A stretch of DNA of 32,245 bases from NCBI GenBank assembly GCA_025450765.1, contig JANWLS010000124.1, positions 1-32,245 of the forward strand. Direction: 5' to 3'. Below, in pieces: positions 23,601-31,700 of this stretch. Positions within the stretch are counted from its first letter, which is position 1. The number at the start of each line of letters is the position of its first letter. The notes under the pieces are model-generated. The model was not told the DNA's origin. It made no database searches and was given only the letters and a program-made list of their open reading frames with translations. The DNA is from Vicinamibacterales bacterium. Lineage in GTDB: Bacteria; Acidobacteriota; Vicinamibacteria; Vicinamibacterales; CAVVIG01. A program made the translations under genes and the position numbers.

Positions 23601-25904
23601 CTACGTCCCGCAGAGGAGGCTCGCGTGCTCGGGCGTCCCGCGTATCGGCGTCGGCTCGATGACGATCTCGCCGTCGCGCAGCATGACGCGGTAGGCGCCG
23701 CCGGCGCGCCACTGCTCGCTGATCGGCAGCTTGATGCGGTCGTCGATGATCCGCTTCAGGAAACGAGCGCCGTAGGCAGGACTGTAGCCCTCCTTGACCA
23801 GCTGCTCGAGCGCATCCTCATCGACCGTGAGGCTGCGGCCCGAGTGAGCCAGCAAGTCCGTGATCCGCTCGATCTCGAGCCGTGCGATCTGCCGCACCTC
23901 GTCGCGGGTGAGCGGCGCGAAGAGCACGATCTGGTCGATGCGGTTGCGGAACTCGGGCGGGAACCGCCGTTCGAGCTCGCGCGACACATCGGTGTGCACC
24001 TGGTCGATCGTCACCTCTTTCGAGAGGAAGCCGAGCGGATTGGTGAGCTTGCGGAAGTGCTCCGAGCCGGCGTTCGACGTCATGATGATGATCGCGTCGC
24101 TCAGGTAGACGCGCTTCCCACGACCGTCGGTGAGCCAGCCCTCGTCGAACGCCTGCAGGAACAGGTTCAGGAGCGGCGGGCTCGCCTTCTCCACCTCGTC
24201 GAGCAGGAGCACGGTGCACGGATTGTCCCGCAGTTGATTGGTGAGGACCCCGCCGCGCTCGGCGCCGACGATGCCTCGCGGCATGCCGATCAGCTTGTCG
24301 ACCGCCACAGTACCGTCCTGGTACTCCGACATGTCGATCCGGATCATCTTCTTCTCGTCGCCGAAGAGAAATTCGGCGACGGCCTTGGCGAGCTCGGTCT
24401 TGCCGACGCCGGTCGGCCCGAGGAAGAGCAGCACGCCGTCCGGCCGATCGAACCGGCCCTTCAGCGGCCCCTTGTTCAGCACCAGACGGCGGGCGACCGC
24501 ATCGATCGCTTCGTGCTGACCGATCACGCGGCGCTGCAGCCGCGTCTCGATATCGCGGAACCGATCGGTGACGTCCCGGAACACCATGTCCTCGGGAATC
24601 TGCGCGACGCCCGAGACGACCGAGACGACGTCGCCGGCGGTCACGTCGGCCCGTCGATCCATCTCGGCCTTCACGGCCGCCGTATCGAGCCAGCCGATCA
24701 CCTTGTCCGGCAGGTGCAGATGCCGCATATAGCGCGGCGAGAGCTCGAGCGCCGTATCGACGGCCTCCTGATGAATCCGCACCGAGTAATTCCGCTCAAG
24801 CCGCGGACGCAGCTCGTCGAGAATGTGCCGCGTCTCGTCGATCGACGGCTCGGCGACGTGGACGGTCCGGAAGCGGCGGGCCAGCGCCTCGTCTTCCTGG
24901 ATGTATTCCTTGTACTCGCTCAGCGTGGTCGCCGCGATCATCCGGATTTCGCCGCGCGCCAGCACCGACTTGAGCACGTTCGCCGCGTCGGACGGCGCCC
25001 CGAGGGCCGATCCCGCGCCGACGATGGTGTGCGCTTCGTCCACGAAGAGGATGAAATGTGGACGCTCGCGCAGCTCGCGCAGGACGTTCTGGATCCGATC
25101 CTCGAACATCCCGCGGAGCATCGTCCCGGCCACCATGCTGTTCATCTGCAGGTTGATCACCTGGCAGTCGCGCAGGCGGACGGGGATCGATTCCGGTTCG
25201 AACTCGATGCGACGCGCCAGCCCTTCGACGATGGCCGTCTTGCCGACGCCCGGTTCGCCGATCAGCATGACCGAGTTGGCGCGCTCGCGATGACAGAGAA
25301 TCTCGAGCACCTGCTGGATTTCCCGCTCGCGGCCGAAGACGGGCGGCACCTTGTCCTGGTGGGCCAGCAGATTGAGATTGACGGCGAAGTGCCGGAGGAA
25401 CGATGGCAGCTCGAAGCGCTTGCGCAGCCGCTCGTCGCGCAGCTCCAGATCGTGCACACGACCGGCCACGCGGGAGATCAGCTGATGCGGCTCGACGCCG
25501 TACCGGTGCAGGATCGCCACCGAGACGCCCTGCGTTTCCTCGAAGATCGCCGAGAAGAGATCGTAGGCCTCGATCGTCTGCCGCCCGGCGCGGCTCGCGT
25601 GATGGAACGCCAGCTTGAAGAGCAGCTTCGTCGCCGGCGAGACGTGCGGTTCCTGACGCACGTACGCCGAGGCCGCCTGCAGGTGCTGTTCGATTTCCCG
25701 CAGCACCGCACCCGGGTTGAGCTGCAGGTCGTGCATGACTTCGGCGAACAAATCCCATTCGACCTGTGCGAAGGCCAGGAAGATATGTTCGTTCGTGAGC
25801 AGCGGATGTTCGTGCCGGCGCGCTTCATCGAACGCGCGATCCACGACCCGCTGTGCGGTTTCTCCGATCTTGCTCGGGGAGATGTCGAATTCGTCGACGT
25901 GCAC
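23601..25904 (-). CDS. ClpA/ClpC-type double AAA+ ATPase with altered pore loops
   Basis: The 767-residue protein has a Clp N-domain pair (about 1-150) and two AAA+ modules. D1 has GEPGVGKT (216-223) and ILFVDEAHT (Asp289-Glu290). D2 has GPTGVGKT (496-503), LLLDEVEK (569-570) and EFRNRID (Arg fingers). There is no ClpB/ClpC middle domain between D1 and D2, as in ClpA. LGF (624-626) sits where ClpC/ClpA carry the ClpP-docking loop. Unusually, the D1 pore loop is MLRG (262-265) instead of KYRG, and the D2 loop is GIVG (544-547) instead of GYVG, so both substrate-gripping tyrosines are missing. The start is GTG 25904 with GGGAGGG upstream. No clpP or clpS is in the window. Confidence 0.88.
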   Translation of the reverse strand: MHVDEFDISPSKIGETAQRVVDRAFDEARRHEHPLLTNEHIFLAFAQVEWDLFAEVMHDLQLNPGAVLREIEQHLQAASAYVRQEPHVSPATKLLFKLAFHHASRAGRQTIEAYDLFSAIFEETQGVSVAILHRYGVEPHQLISRVAGRVHDLELRDERLRKRFELPSFLRHFAVNLNLLAHQDKVPPVFGREREIQQVLEILCHRERANSVMLIGEPGVGKTAIVEGLARRIEFEPESIPVRLRDCQVINLQMNSMVAGTMLRGMFEDRIQNVLRELRERPHFILFVDEAHTIVGAGSALGAPSDAANVLKSVLARGEIRMIAATTLSEYKEYIQEDEALARRFRTVHVAEPSIDETRHILDELRPRLERNYSVRIHQEAVDTALELSPRYMRHLHLPDKVIGWLDTAAVKAEMDRRADVTAGDVVSVVSGVAQIPEDMVFRDVTDRFRDIETRLQRRVIGQHEAIDAVARRLVLNKGPLKGRFDRPDGVLLFLGPTGVGKTELAKAVAEFLFGDEKKMIRIDMSEYQDGTVAVDKLIGMPRGIVGAERGGVLTNQLRDNPCTVLLLDEVEKASPPLLNLFLQAFDEGWLTDGRGKRVYLSDAIIIMTSNAGSEHFRKLTNPLGFLSKEVTIDQVHTDVSRELERRFPPEFRNRIDQIVLFAPLTRDEVRQIARLEIERITDLLAHSGRSLTVDEDALEQLVKEGYSPAYGARFLKRIIDDRIKLPISEQWRAGGAYRVMLRDGEIVIEPTPIRGTPEHASLLCGT

Positions 25905-26081
25905 GGTGCCCTCCCTCCACAGGGTGCGGCAGCAAGAATCAGGCCAGCACGATCGGTGTCGCGCGCGTCCCCGCGCGTGCATCGGCGCGCGCATGATGCG
26001 CAGCGCTCTCGGAAGAAGGCGGTCGGGCTTTCCCGACGAGCCGCATGTCGGCGAGGGGCAGGAAGGAACGTCCGCGGCGTC

Positions 26082-26948
26082 TCAGGACCGGACAGGCGCG
26101 TGCGAGGAGCCGCGAGAGCCGAGCAGTGCGGCAATGCGATCGGGCGTCGGCGGGTGCGTGCTGAAAAGCGAGAGCAGCCCAGCCGCCGAGAACGGCTTGA
26201 TGATGAACAGGTGCGCCGTAGCCGGGTTGGCGGCCATCGGGATCCGCTGCGACACGGCCTCGATCTTCCGCAGAGCCTCGACGAGCCCGTCGGGACTGCC
26301 GACCAGCGCCGCACCGGCCGCATCGGCGGCATATTCGCGCGAGCGGGAGATCGCCGCCTGGATCAGCATGGCCGCGATCGGCGCGAGGATGATGGTCGCC
26401 AGGAGCGCGAATGGATTCTGGCCGCTGCGGTCATCGCGCCCGCCGAATCCGCCGAAGATGGCGGCGAACTGCGCGGTGCGCGCGAGCAGCATCACGGCGG
26501 CCGCGAGCGTGGCGGCGACCGAGCTGGTGAGGATGTCGCGATGACGCACGTGCCCGAGCTCGTGCGCAATCACCCCTTCCAGCTCGCGATCGTCGAGGAG
26601 GCGCAGGATGCCTTCGGTGGCGGCGACGGCCGCGTGCGCCGGATTACGGCCCGTCGCGAACGCGTTCGGCGACGGATCCGGAATGATGTACACGCGCGGC
26701 TGCGGCAGGCCGGCGCGCCGCGCCAGGCCCGCGACCACCTGATAGAGGCGATGATCGGGGCCGACTTCCTGGGCCCGATACATCTTCAGGACAATCTTGT
26801 CCGAGAACCAGTACGACGCGAAATTCATCGCCGCCGCCACGATGAAGGCGACGACGAGCCCTGCGCTGCCGCCGAAGGCGCCGCCAATGGCGAGCAGCAG
26901 TCCGCTCATCACCCCGAGCAGCAGCGTCGTCTTCAGCACATTGTGCAT
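26082..26948 (-). CDS. htpX: Membrane zinc metalloprotease HtpX
   Basis: HtpX is an inner-membrane M48 protease that removes damaged membrane proteins. The 288-residue product has two N-terminal helices (about 5-22 and 28-47), the zinc motif HELGHVRH (His, His with Glu) after DRELEGVIA, two more helices after it, and the third-ligand region [13 protein letters not shown]. The C-terminal [15 protein letters not shown] block is typical. The start is ATG 26948, 10 nt after the M20 peptidase stop, so the two share a transcript. A 177-bp gap without any recognised feature separates it from the Clp-like gene downstream; both are protein-quality genes and may be expressed together. Confidence 0.95.
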   Translation of the reverse strand: MHNVLKTTLLLGVMSGLLLAIGGAFGGSAGLVVAFIVAAAMNFASYWFSDKIVLKMYRAQEVGPDHRLYQVVAGLARRAGLPQPRVYIIPDPSPNAFATGRNPAHAAVAATEGILRLLDDRELEGVIAHELGHVRHRDILTSSVAATLAAAVMLLARTAQFAAIFGGFGGRDDRSGQNPFALLATIILAPIAAMLIQAAISRSREYAADAAGAALVGSPDGLVEALRKIEAVSQRIPMAANPATAHLFIIKPFSAAGLLSLFSTHPPTPDRIAALLGSRGSSHAPVRS

Positions 26949-26958
26949 GGTGCGTTGA

Positions 26959-28122
26959 TCAATCCTGGCGCTGGAGGGCCAGCGCGTCGAGCCGCGCGAG
27001 CAGGCCGGCGATGAGCGCCGCGCGCGGCGCCAGCGCGTCGACGAGCACATGCTCATCCAGCGCGTGCGCCCCCGCGCCGACGGCGCCAAGACCATCTAAT
27101 GTTGGAACCCCGAGCGCGGCGGTGAAATTCCCGTCGGACCCGCCGCCCGTCTCGCCTTCGCCGAGCGTGAGGCCGAGATCGCCCGCCACCGCGCGCGCTG
27201 TCTCGAAGAGCTCGACCACGGCCGGCGTCCGCTCGAGCGGTGGGCGATTCAGGACGCCCCGACAGTCGAGAGACGTGCGGAAATCAATCGGCTTCAGTTC
27301 TGCGAAGCTGGCGGCGAGCTCGCCCCAGGCCTGGCTCGTGGGGACGCGGACGTCCACCAGCGCATGCGCGTGTTCAGGAATGACGTTCGACTGCAGCCCG
27401 CCGTTCGCGCGCACGACGTTGACGTGCACGCCGCGCTCGAGATCCTGAAACGCGTTGATCCGAAGGATCTGGTGCGCCAGCTCGGCGACCGCGCTGGCGC
27501 CCCGCAGCGGCTCGAGTCCCGCGTGGGCAGCGACACCGGTGACCGCGACCTCGAAGTGACCGCAGCCCTTGCGCGCCGTCTTCACCGCGCCACCGGGGAG
27601 CGACGGCTCGAGCACCAGGACCGCCGCACTTTGGCGCGCTTCATCCTCGAGCACCTCGCGCGACGATGCGCTCCCCACCTCTTCGTCAGTGGTCCAGAGC
27701 ATCACGATCGGGCGCCGGCGGTCGGGCACGAGCATCTGCAGCGCGCGCACGGCGAGCATCGCGAGCGCGATGCCGGCCTTCATGTCGAAGACGCCCGGGC
27801 CGGACAGCCGGCCGTCGTGCACCTCGCACGGCATCCGGGCGAGCTGGCCGACGGGCCAGACCGTATCGAAGTGGCCGAGGATGAGGATTGGCGCCGCCGA
27901 CGGCGCCTGCGGAGTGATTTCCGCGCGCACGAGGTCGCCCGCGCGCTCCCGCGGGAGTAGCGTGACGGCCGCGCCGATCGCGCGGAGTCGCGCAGCCAGC
28001 TCCGCTCCACAGCGATCAACGGCGGTCTTCTCGGTGGTCGGCGATTCGAGGCGGGCCAGCGCCTCGATGGTGTCGAGCAGCCACGGCTGCTCGGCGGTAC
28101 AGAAGGAAAGGAGCGGCAGCAT
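26959..28122 (-). CDS. M20 family zinc peptidase (glutamate carboxypeptidase-like)
   Basis: The 387-residue protein has the M20 metal-site motifs in order: LGHFDTVWP (His-Asp), [10 protein letters not shown] (bridging Asp), TTDEEVGS (the catalytic Glu-Glu), a dimerisation domain with [10 protein letters not shown] (His), and the last-ligand region ALDEHV after GGGSDGNF and [12 protein letters not shown]. The pattern matches the carboxypeptidase G2 / glutamate carboxypeptidase branch, which cuts C-terminal Glu from peptides or folates, but the substrate cannot be read from sequence. No signal peptide is visible, so it is probably cytoplasmic. The start is ATG 28122; GTG 28125 is adjacent. It is divergent from the 28152 gene with a 29-bp gap. 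Confidence 0.9.
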   Translation of the reverse strand: MLPLLSFCTAEQPWLLDTIEALARLESPTTEKTAVDRCGAELAARLRAIGAAVTLLPRERAGDLVRAEITPQAPSAAPILILGHFDTVWPVGQLARMPCEVHDGRLSGPGVFDMKAGIALAMLAVRALQMLVPDRRRPIVMLWTTDEEVGSASSREVLEDEARQSAAVLVLEPSLPGGAVKTARKGCGHFEVAVTGVAAHAGLEPLRGASAVAELAHQILRINAFQDLERGVHVNVVRANGGLQSNVIPEHAHALVDVRVPTSQAWGELAASFAELKPIDFRTSLDCRGVLNRPPLERTPAVVELFETARAVAGDLGLTLGEGETGGGSDGNFTAALGVPTLDGLGAVGAGAHALDEHVLVDALAPRAALIAGLLARLDALALQRQD

Positions 28123-28138
28123 CACAGCAGCCCAAGCG

Positions 28139-28144
28139 TATAAT
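28139..28144 (+). promoter_or_regulatory. Consensus -10 box of the 28152 gene
   Basis: A perfect TATAAT ends 7 nt before the ATG at 28152, so transcription would begin at or next to the start codon; there is no ribosome site. On the minus strand the same bases read TATACG (28142-28137), a weaker box for the divergent M20 gene, so the two promoters would overlap. Confidence 0.65.
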
Positions 28145-28151
28145 CAATCGT

Positions 28152-28751
28152 ATGCGCAAGCCAGCTTTCGCAGTGGCCGCTGCCCTCGTGTTCGTCACCA
28201 TCGGCGCATCCGCCCAACCGCCGGCGCCGCAGCCATTCCCGACGACGAACGGACCGTCGACCGCACCGCCGTCGCGGCAGCAACCGCCGCCGCCCGCATC
28301 CGCGTCGCCCGCGCGGAGCCAGGCGCAGCCGCCGGCGACGACGGCACCGAACGGTCAACCGGATCAGAACGCGGATCTCGCGGCGAAGCTGGGTGTTCCC
28401 GTCTATCCGTCGGCGCAATTGCTGGGGTCGTATGACGCGGGACGGGGGCAGACGTTCTATCTGTTTGGTTCGACGGCGGCGTTCAACGATCTGGTGGCGT
28501 ACTACAAATCGGTGCTGAAGCAGGGCGGGCACATGGTGTTCGACGCGCCGGCCACCTATTCGTTCGAGGTGGGCAAGTTCGATGAGGATACGATGGCGTT
28601 TCCGCCTGGGGTCACGATCAAGGACTTCCAGTCGGAACCGACCGGCGGATATCCCAATCCCAAGCCGGGCGGTCAGCCGGCTGTCTTCCCGAGCGTGATT
28701 CAGATCGTGACGGCACCCGCCCCCGCCCCGGCGCCCCCGGCCGGCCGCTGA
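28152..28751 (+). CDS. Secreted proline-rich protein of unknown function
   Basis: The 199-residue protein begins with a signal peptide (MRKPAFAVAAALVFVTIGASAQ, in one helix, cut after ASA at about residue 21). It continues with a Pro/Ala/Gln/Ser-rich linker of about 55 residues and then a compact domain starting LGVPVYPSAQLLGSYDAG, with YLFGSTAAFNDLVAYYKSVL and FDEDTMAFPPGVTIKDF. The tail is Pro/Ala-rich again. The linker plus small folded domain suggests a periplasmic or surface protein reaching into the cell wall. I recall similar domains in acidobacterial proteins but can name no function. It has a perfect -10 and no ribosome site. Confidence 0.7.
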   Translation: MRKPAFAVAAALVFVTIGASAQPPAPQPFPTTNGPSTAPPSRQQPPPPASASPARSQAQPPATTAPNGQPDQNADLAAKLGVPVYPSAQLLGSYDAGRGQTFYLFGSTAAFNDLVAYYKSVLKQGGHMVFDAPATYSFEVGKFDEDTMAFPPGVTIKDFQSEPTGGYPNPKPGGQPAVFPSVIQIVTAPAPAPAPPAGR

Positions 28752-28794
28752 GGACCAGCAGCCGGCCAGCCGCGTGCACCCTTAGTGGCGCGCT

Positions 28795-29177
28795 TCGAAG
28801 GCAAGTTCGCCTGGCGGCCGAGTCCGGCTTCGGCGGGGCGCTCGGCGGCCGTCTTCACCGATGCTGCGTGTGAATCGAAGCCAAAGAACGTCGATTTCGG
28901 AAACGCCTGCGCCATCACGATCGTCGAGGCGCCGGCGAGGGCCATGGCCTGCTCCGGCGGCAGCCGGAACGTGCCATCCATGTGCTCGATGTAGCCCGAC
29001 GCCGCCTGCGCGTGCAGTCACTCGCGCGTGAGGCGTGGATGTGTGTGTCCGGCTGGCCAAATCGTCGGCGGCGATCGGTGTGCCATCCGCCATCGCGCGA
29101 TAGAGACCGAGCTCCTCGCCGACGATGATGCTGGCGAGCATGGCCGCGCCGCCCATATCGGCGACCAGCTTCCCCAT
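28795..29177 (-). pseudogene. Remnant of a class I SAM-dependent methyltransferase
   Basis: From ATG 29177 (AGGAG upstream), the frame reads MGKLVADMGGAAMLASIIVG followed by EELGLYRAMADGTP, the winged-helix dimerisation domain of Rv2258c-like methyltransferases. The frame then shifts near 29022-29026, and the continuing homology RE-stop-LHAQAASGYIEH shows a TGA at 29018-29020 where Trp is expected (REWL). In the new frame MDGTFRLPPEQAMALA runs straight into GASTIVMAQAFPKSTFFGFD near 28934. This skips roughly 80-100 residues, including the SAM-binding GxGxG. The C-terminal half is absent. Frameshift, nonsense codon, internal deletion and truncation together show a dead gene. Confidence 0.75.
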
Positions 29178-29348
29178 GAATTCTGCGCTCCTGCCAGGAC
29201 CGCCACAATGGACGGTGCTGTCAGGATTGCGAAATTTTGGCGACAGCTCGACGATTGTCCGGCTGCAGTCCGGCCAGGCTCTTCGATACCGGACGAACGG
29301 CAGAGGGCGCCGGTTTTGCTCCGAATGTTTATCGGAGGATGGACCAGC

Positions 29349-29516
29349 ATGCGAAAGGACTTCTCGATTGCCGGGCTGGCCCTCGCGGGCGCGCTCTACG
29401 TCGCGGCCAGGCATCCACTCGCCGCGGCGCTCACGATGGCGCTCGGCATGGGGTTTGGCCTCGCGGCGCTCACGATGGAGCCAGCCACGACGCGGACGGC
29501 GTTCGAAAAACGATGA
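29349..29516 (+). CDS. Small membrane protein, 55 residues
   Basis: The predicted peptide has a short charged start (MRKDF), two hydrophobic stretches (about 7-22 and 26-43) separated by ARHP, and a polar tail ending TAFEKR. GGAGG at 29334-29338 lies 10 nt before the ATG, a good ribosome site. The segments ALTMALGMGFGLAALTM suggest a short internal repeat. It ends 41 nt before the antiporter gene on the same strand. A longer open frame upstream overlaps the decayed methyltransferase and lacks a better start. No family is recognised; it could be a small helper of the membrane or a chance ORF, and the ribosome site tips the balance. Confidence 0.45.
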   Translation: MRKDFSIAGLALAGALYVAARHPLAAALTMALGMGFGLAALTMEPATTRTAFEKR

Positions 29517-29542
29517 CGTCGCCCGCCTGAGTCCCGATCGCC

Positions 29543-29548
29543 TACACT
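29543..29548 (+). promoter_or_regulatory. -10-like box of the antiporter gene
   Basis: TACACT (four to five matches to TATAAT, depending on alignment weight) ends 9 nt before the ATG at 29558. No ribosome site is present between, which fits a leaderless start like those at 10990, 11658 and 28152. Confidence 0.4.
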
Positions 29549-29557
29549 GATCGTCCG

Positions 29558-30616
29558 ATGTTCTCTCGAGCCGACTGGCTGCTCTTCGGGGGCAGCGCGC
29601 TCACGATCACGCTGGCCGGCCTCACTCATGACGGCGGCGGCGCGGTCGCTGCCCTCGCGTGCGCCGCGCTCTCCGTCGCGCTCCTGGCCACGCTCGTTGG
29701 CCGGTCCGTCGAGCAGCTCGGCAACCGGTTCGGTCCCGGGGCGACTGGCGTGTTGCAGTCGGGTCTCGGCAACCTCCCCGAGCTGTTCATCTCGCTGTTT
29801 GCCCTGAAGGCCGGGCTGGTCGAGGTCGTCCGTGCGGCCCTGATCGGCTCCATCCTCGGCAACCTGCTTCTCGTCATGGGCCTCTCGTTCATCGTCGGCG
29901 GGCTGAAGCACGGCCCGCAGAACCTCGACTCCGAGCGCGCCCGCAGCGTCACGGTGCTGATGATCCTGTCGGTGGCGGCGATGGTCGTCCCCTCAGCCGC
30001 TTCGTACGTCCATTCGCCGGCCGCCCCGCACGAAGACGTGCTCTCGACGATCGCCGCGATCGTCCTGCTCGTGCTGTTCGCGCTCACGCTGCCGGCGTCG
30101 CTCAAGCGGAACGCCACGCCGCTGTCGTCCGAGAGCGTCGCGCACGAGGAGCCCCGCTGGCCGGCGGCCGTGGCGATTGCGCTGCTCGCGATCACCGCAG
30201 CCCTCGCCGCGCTCGTGTCCGACTGGTTTATCGCGGCCCTCGAACCGGCGATGCACGTGCTGCACATTTCCGAGGCGTTCGCCGGGCTCGTGGTCGTGGC
30301 GCTGGCGAGCAACGCGATCGAGAACGTGGTCGGCATCCAGCTCGCCCTCCGCAATCAATCGGAGTACGCATTTTCAGTGATCGTGAATTCTCCCCTGCAG
30401 ATCGCGCTGGTGCTCGCGCCGGCGCTGGTGATCCTGTCGGAGCTGTTTGGCTTCACCGTGCTGACGCTGGTCTTCTCGCCGATGCTGGTGGTGTCCGTCG
30501 CCCTGGCGGTGATTCTCGTGGCGTTCATCACCGTCGACGGCGAATCGAACTGGATGGAAGGCGCCGCGTTGATCGCGATCTACACCGTGATCGCCGCCTC
30601 CTTCTGGTGGGGCTAG
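29558..30616 (+). CDS. Calcium/proton antiporter (CaCA superfamily, Cax type)
   Basis: The 352-residue membrane protein has about 11 helices and two copies of the CaCA alpha motif: GNLPELFISLFALKAGLVEV with GSILGNLLLVMGLSF in the first half, and ALASNAIENVVGIQLALRNQ with VNSPLQIALVLAP in the second. The Glu in each (NLPE and NAIE) is the ion-binding residue of Ca2+/H+ exchangers. It should export Ca2+ (or another divalent ion) in exchange for H+. Its TAG stop (30614-30616) lies in the CTAG that borders the transposon-like element on its right. Before that insertion its stop would have overlapped that of the convergent thiC. Confidence 0.9.
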   Translation: MFSRADWLLFGGSALTITLAGLTHDGGGAVAALACAALSVALLATLVGRSVEQLGNRFGPGATGVLQSGLGNLPELFISLFALKAGLVEVVRAALIGSILGNLLLVMGLSFIVGGLKHGPQNLDSERARSVTVLMILSVAAMVVPSAASYVHSPAAPHEDVLSTIAAIVLLVLFALTLPASLKRNATPLSSESVAHEEPRWPAAVAIALLAITAALAALVSDWFIAALEPAMHVLHISEAFAGLVVVALASNAIENVVGIQLALRNQSEYAFSVIVNSPLQIALVLAPALVILSELFGFTVLTLVFSPMLVVSVALAVILVAFITVDGESNWMEGAALIAIYTVIAASFWWG

Positions 30617-30617
30617 G

Positions 30618-30642
30618 GGGTCAGATCTTGATTCTTGCACGA
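30618..30642. repeat. Left terminal inverted repeat
   Basis: The sequence begins GGGTCAGATCTTGATTCTTG. It pairs with the reverse complement of 31676-31700 at 23 of 25 positions (mismatches at bases 14 and 23). Confidence 0.85.
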
Positions 30643-30794
30643 GTGTCCAGCAGTTGAGACACTTCAACGTTCGCAAAAGCTGACCGCAGCCTCTCGCCTT
30701 CCTGCGCAGTTTCTGCCATATCGAAGAGACATCCCCGCGAACGCGGCGGAATTGACCGGCACGCGAGCGGTACCGCCCTTGCCCCACTCGCGGT

Positions 30795-31697
30795 ATGAGT
30801 CGCCCCCTCCGCCTCCACGCACCTGAACTCCTGCACCATCTATTCGCGCGGGGCAACAACAAGGGCGGCATCTTCGAAGACGATGAGGACTACGCCACGT
30901 TTCTCGATCTGCTGGCAATCGCCACGGCGCGCTTCAACGTGCACTGCGCGGCCTATTGCCTGCTCCGTAACCACTATCACCTGGTGCTCGTGCCGCATCA
31001 GCACAAGCTCTCTCGGCTGATGCAGCAGCTGAACTCGGTGTACAGCCAGCGGTTTAATCACCGCCACAGCCGTGTCGGACACGTGTTGCAAGGCCGCTTT
31101 GGTTGTCGCATCGTGCAGGACGGTGCGTATGCGCGGGCCGTTTTTCGCTACGTGGCCTTGAATCCTGTGGCGGCCGGCCTCGTGCAAAAGCCGGAGGCCT
31201 GGAGATGGAGCAGTTATGGCGCCGCTCTGGGAACAACGCCGGCCGAGGATTTTCTCGTCATGAATCATCTCTGGCGCGCGTTCGGGACGTCGGATGAAGG
31301 GATCGGTCGCGGACGATTTGCGACCTTTGTCGCCGCGGGACTCCTCGAGCCTCCGGACTCGAGCCTGCTACACGGTTCGGACGACCTTTCCGGCCGACTT
31401 GCGTCGGCGCTCAAGCCTCACGCGTCAAATGTGGACTTTGTCTACGCTCACCGATTCGCGGCGCGCCCGAGCATCGGGACCTTGCTGGAAGCCTGCCCGG
31501 ATCAGTGCAGCCTCGAAGAAGCGGCACGCACCGCGTTCTTCCATCACGGCTACACGCTGGCGGAACTGGGCCGCGCCGTCAGTCGCGATCCCTCAACGGT
31601 GTGTCGGTGGGTTCGTCGCGCAGCGGCGCGACACAACGGAGACGCCCACGCGGGCTTGTCATCAATCGTGGACGATCATGCAAGAAACAAGATCTGA
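30795..31697 (+). CDS. REP-associated tyrosine (Y1) transposase
   Basis: The 300-residue protein has the Y1/HUH nuclease fold: LFARGNNKGGIFEDDEDY, the metal-binding HYH of NHYHLVLVPH (about residues 57-59), and VGHVLQGRFGCRIVQD. The candidate catalytic Tyr is in FRYVALNPVAAGLVQ (about 117). A C-terminal helix-turn-helix (TLAELGRAVSRDPSTVCRWV, about 252-271) is extra to the minimal Y1 domain and likely helps DNA binding. The stop codon and last residues are encoded by the right terminal repeat. The ATG at 30795 starts the normal MSRPLRLHAPELLHH N-terminus. All catalytic motifs are intact, so it may still be active. Confidence 0.88.
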   Translation: MSRPLRLHAPELLHHLFARGNNKGGIFEDDEDYATFLDLLAIATARFNVHCAAYCLLRNHYHLVLVPHQHKLSRLMQQLNSVYSQRFNHRHSRVGHVLQGRFGCRIVQDGAYARAVFRYVALNPVAAGLVQKPEAWRWSSYGAALGTTPAEDFLVMNHLWRAFGTSDEGIGRGRFATFVAAGLLEPPDSSLLHGSDDLSGRLASALKPHASNVDFVYAHRFAARPSIGTLLEACPDQCSLEEAARTAFFHHGYTLAELGRAVSRDPSTVCRWVRRAAARHNGDAHAGLSSIVDDHARNKI

Positions 31698-31699
31698 CC

Positions 31700-31700
<1 letters not shown>
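31676..31700. repeat. Right terminal inverted repeat
   Basis: The inverted partner of 30618-30642, ending AAGATCTGACCC. It contains the TGA stop of the transposase gene (31695-31697), and its last base is the C of the CTAG shared with the thiC stop codon. Confidence 0.85.

Noticed and set aside
23097-27014. A 3.9-kb open frame on the plus strand opposite the Clp-like ATPase and HtpX genes
   Set aside because: It is the antisense frame of well-recognised genes in high-GC DNA. The translation is Arg/His/Asp/Glu-rich without any domain, and no promoter or ribosome site supports it.
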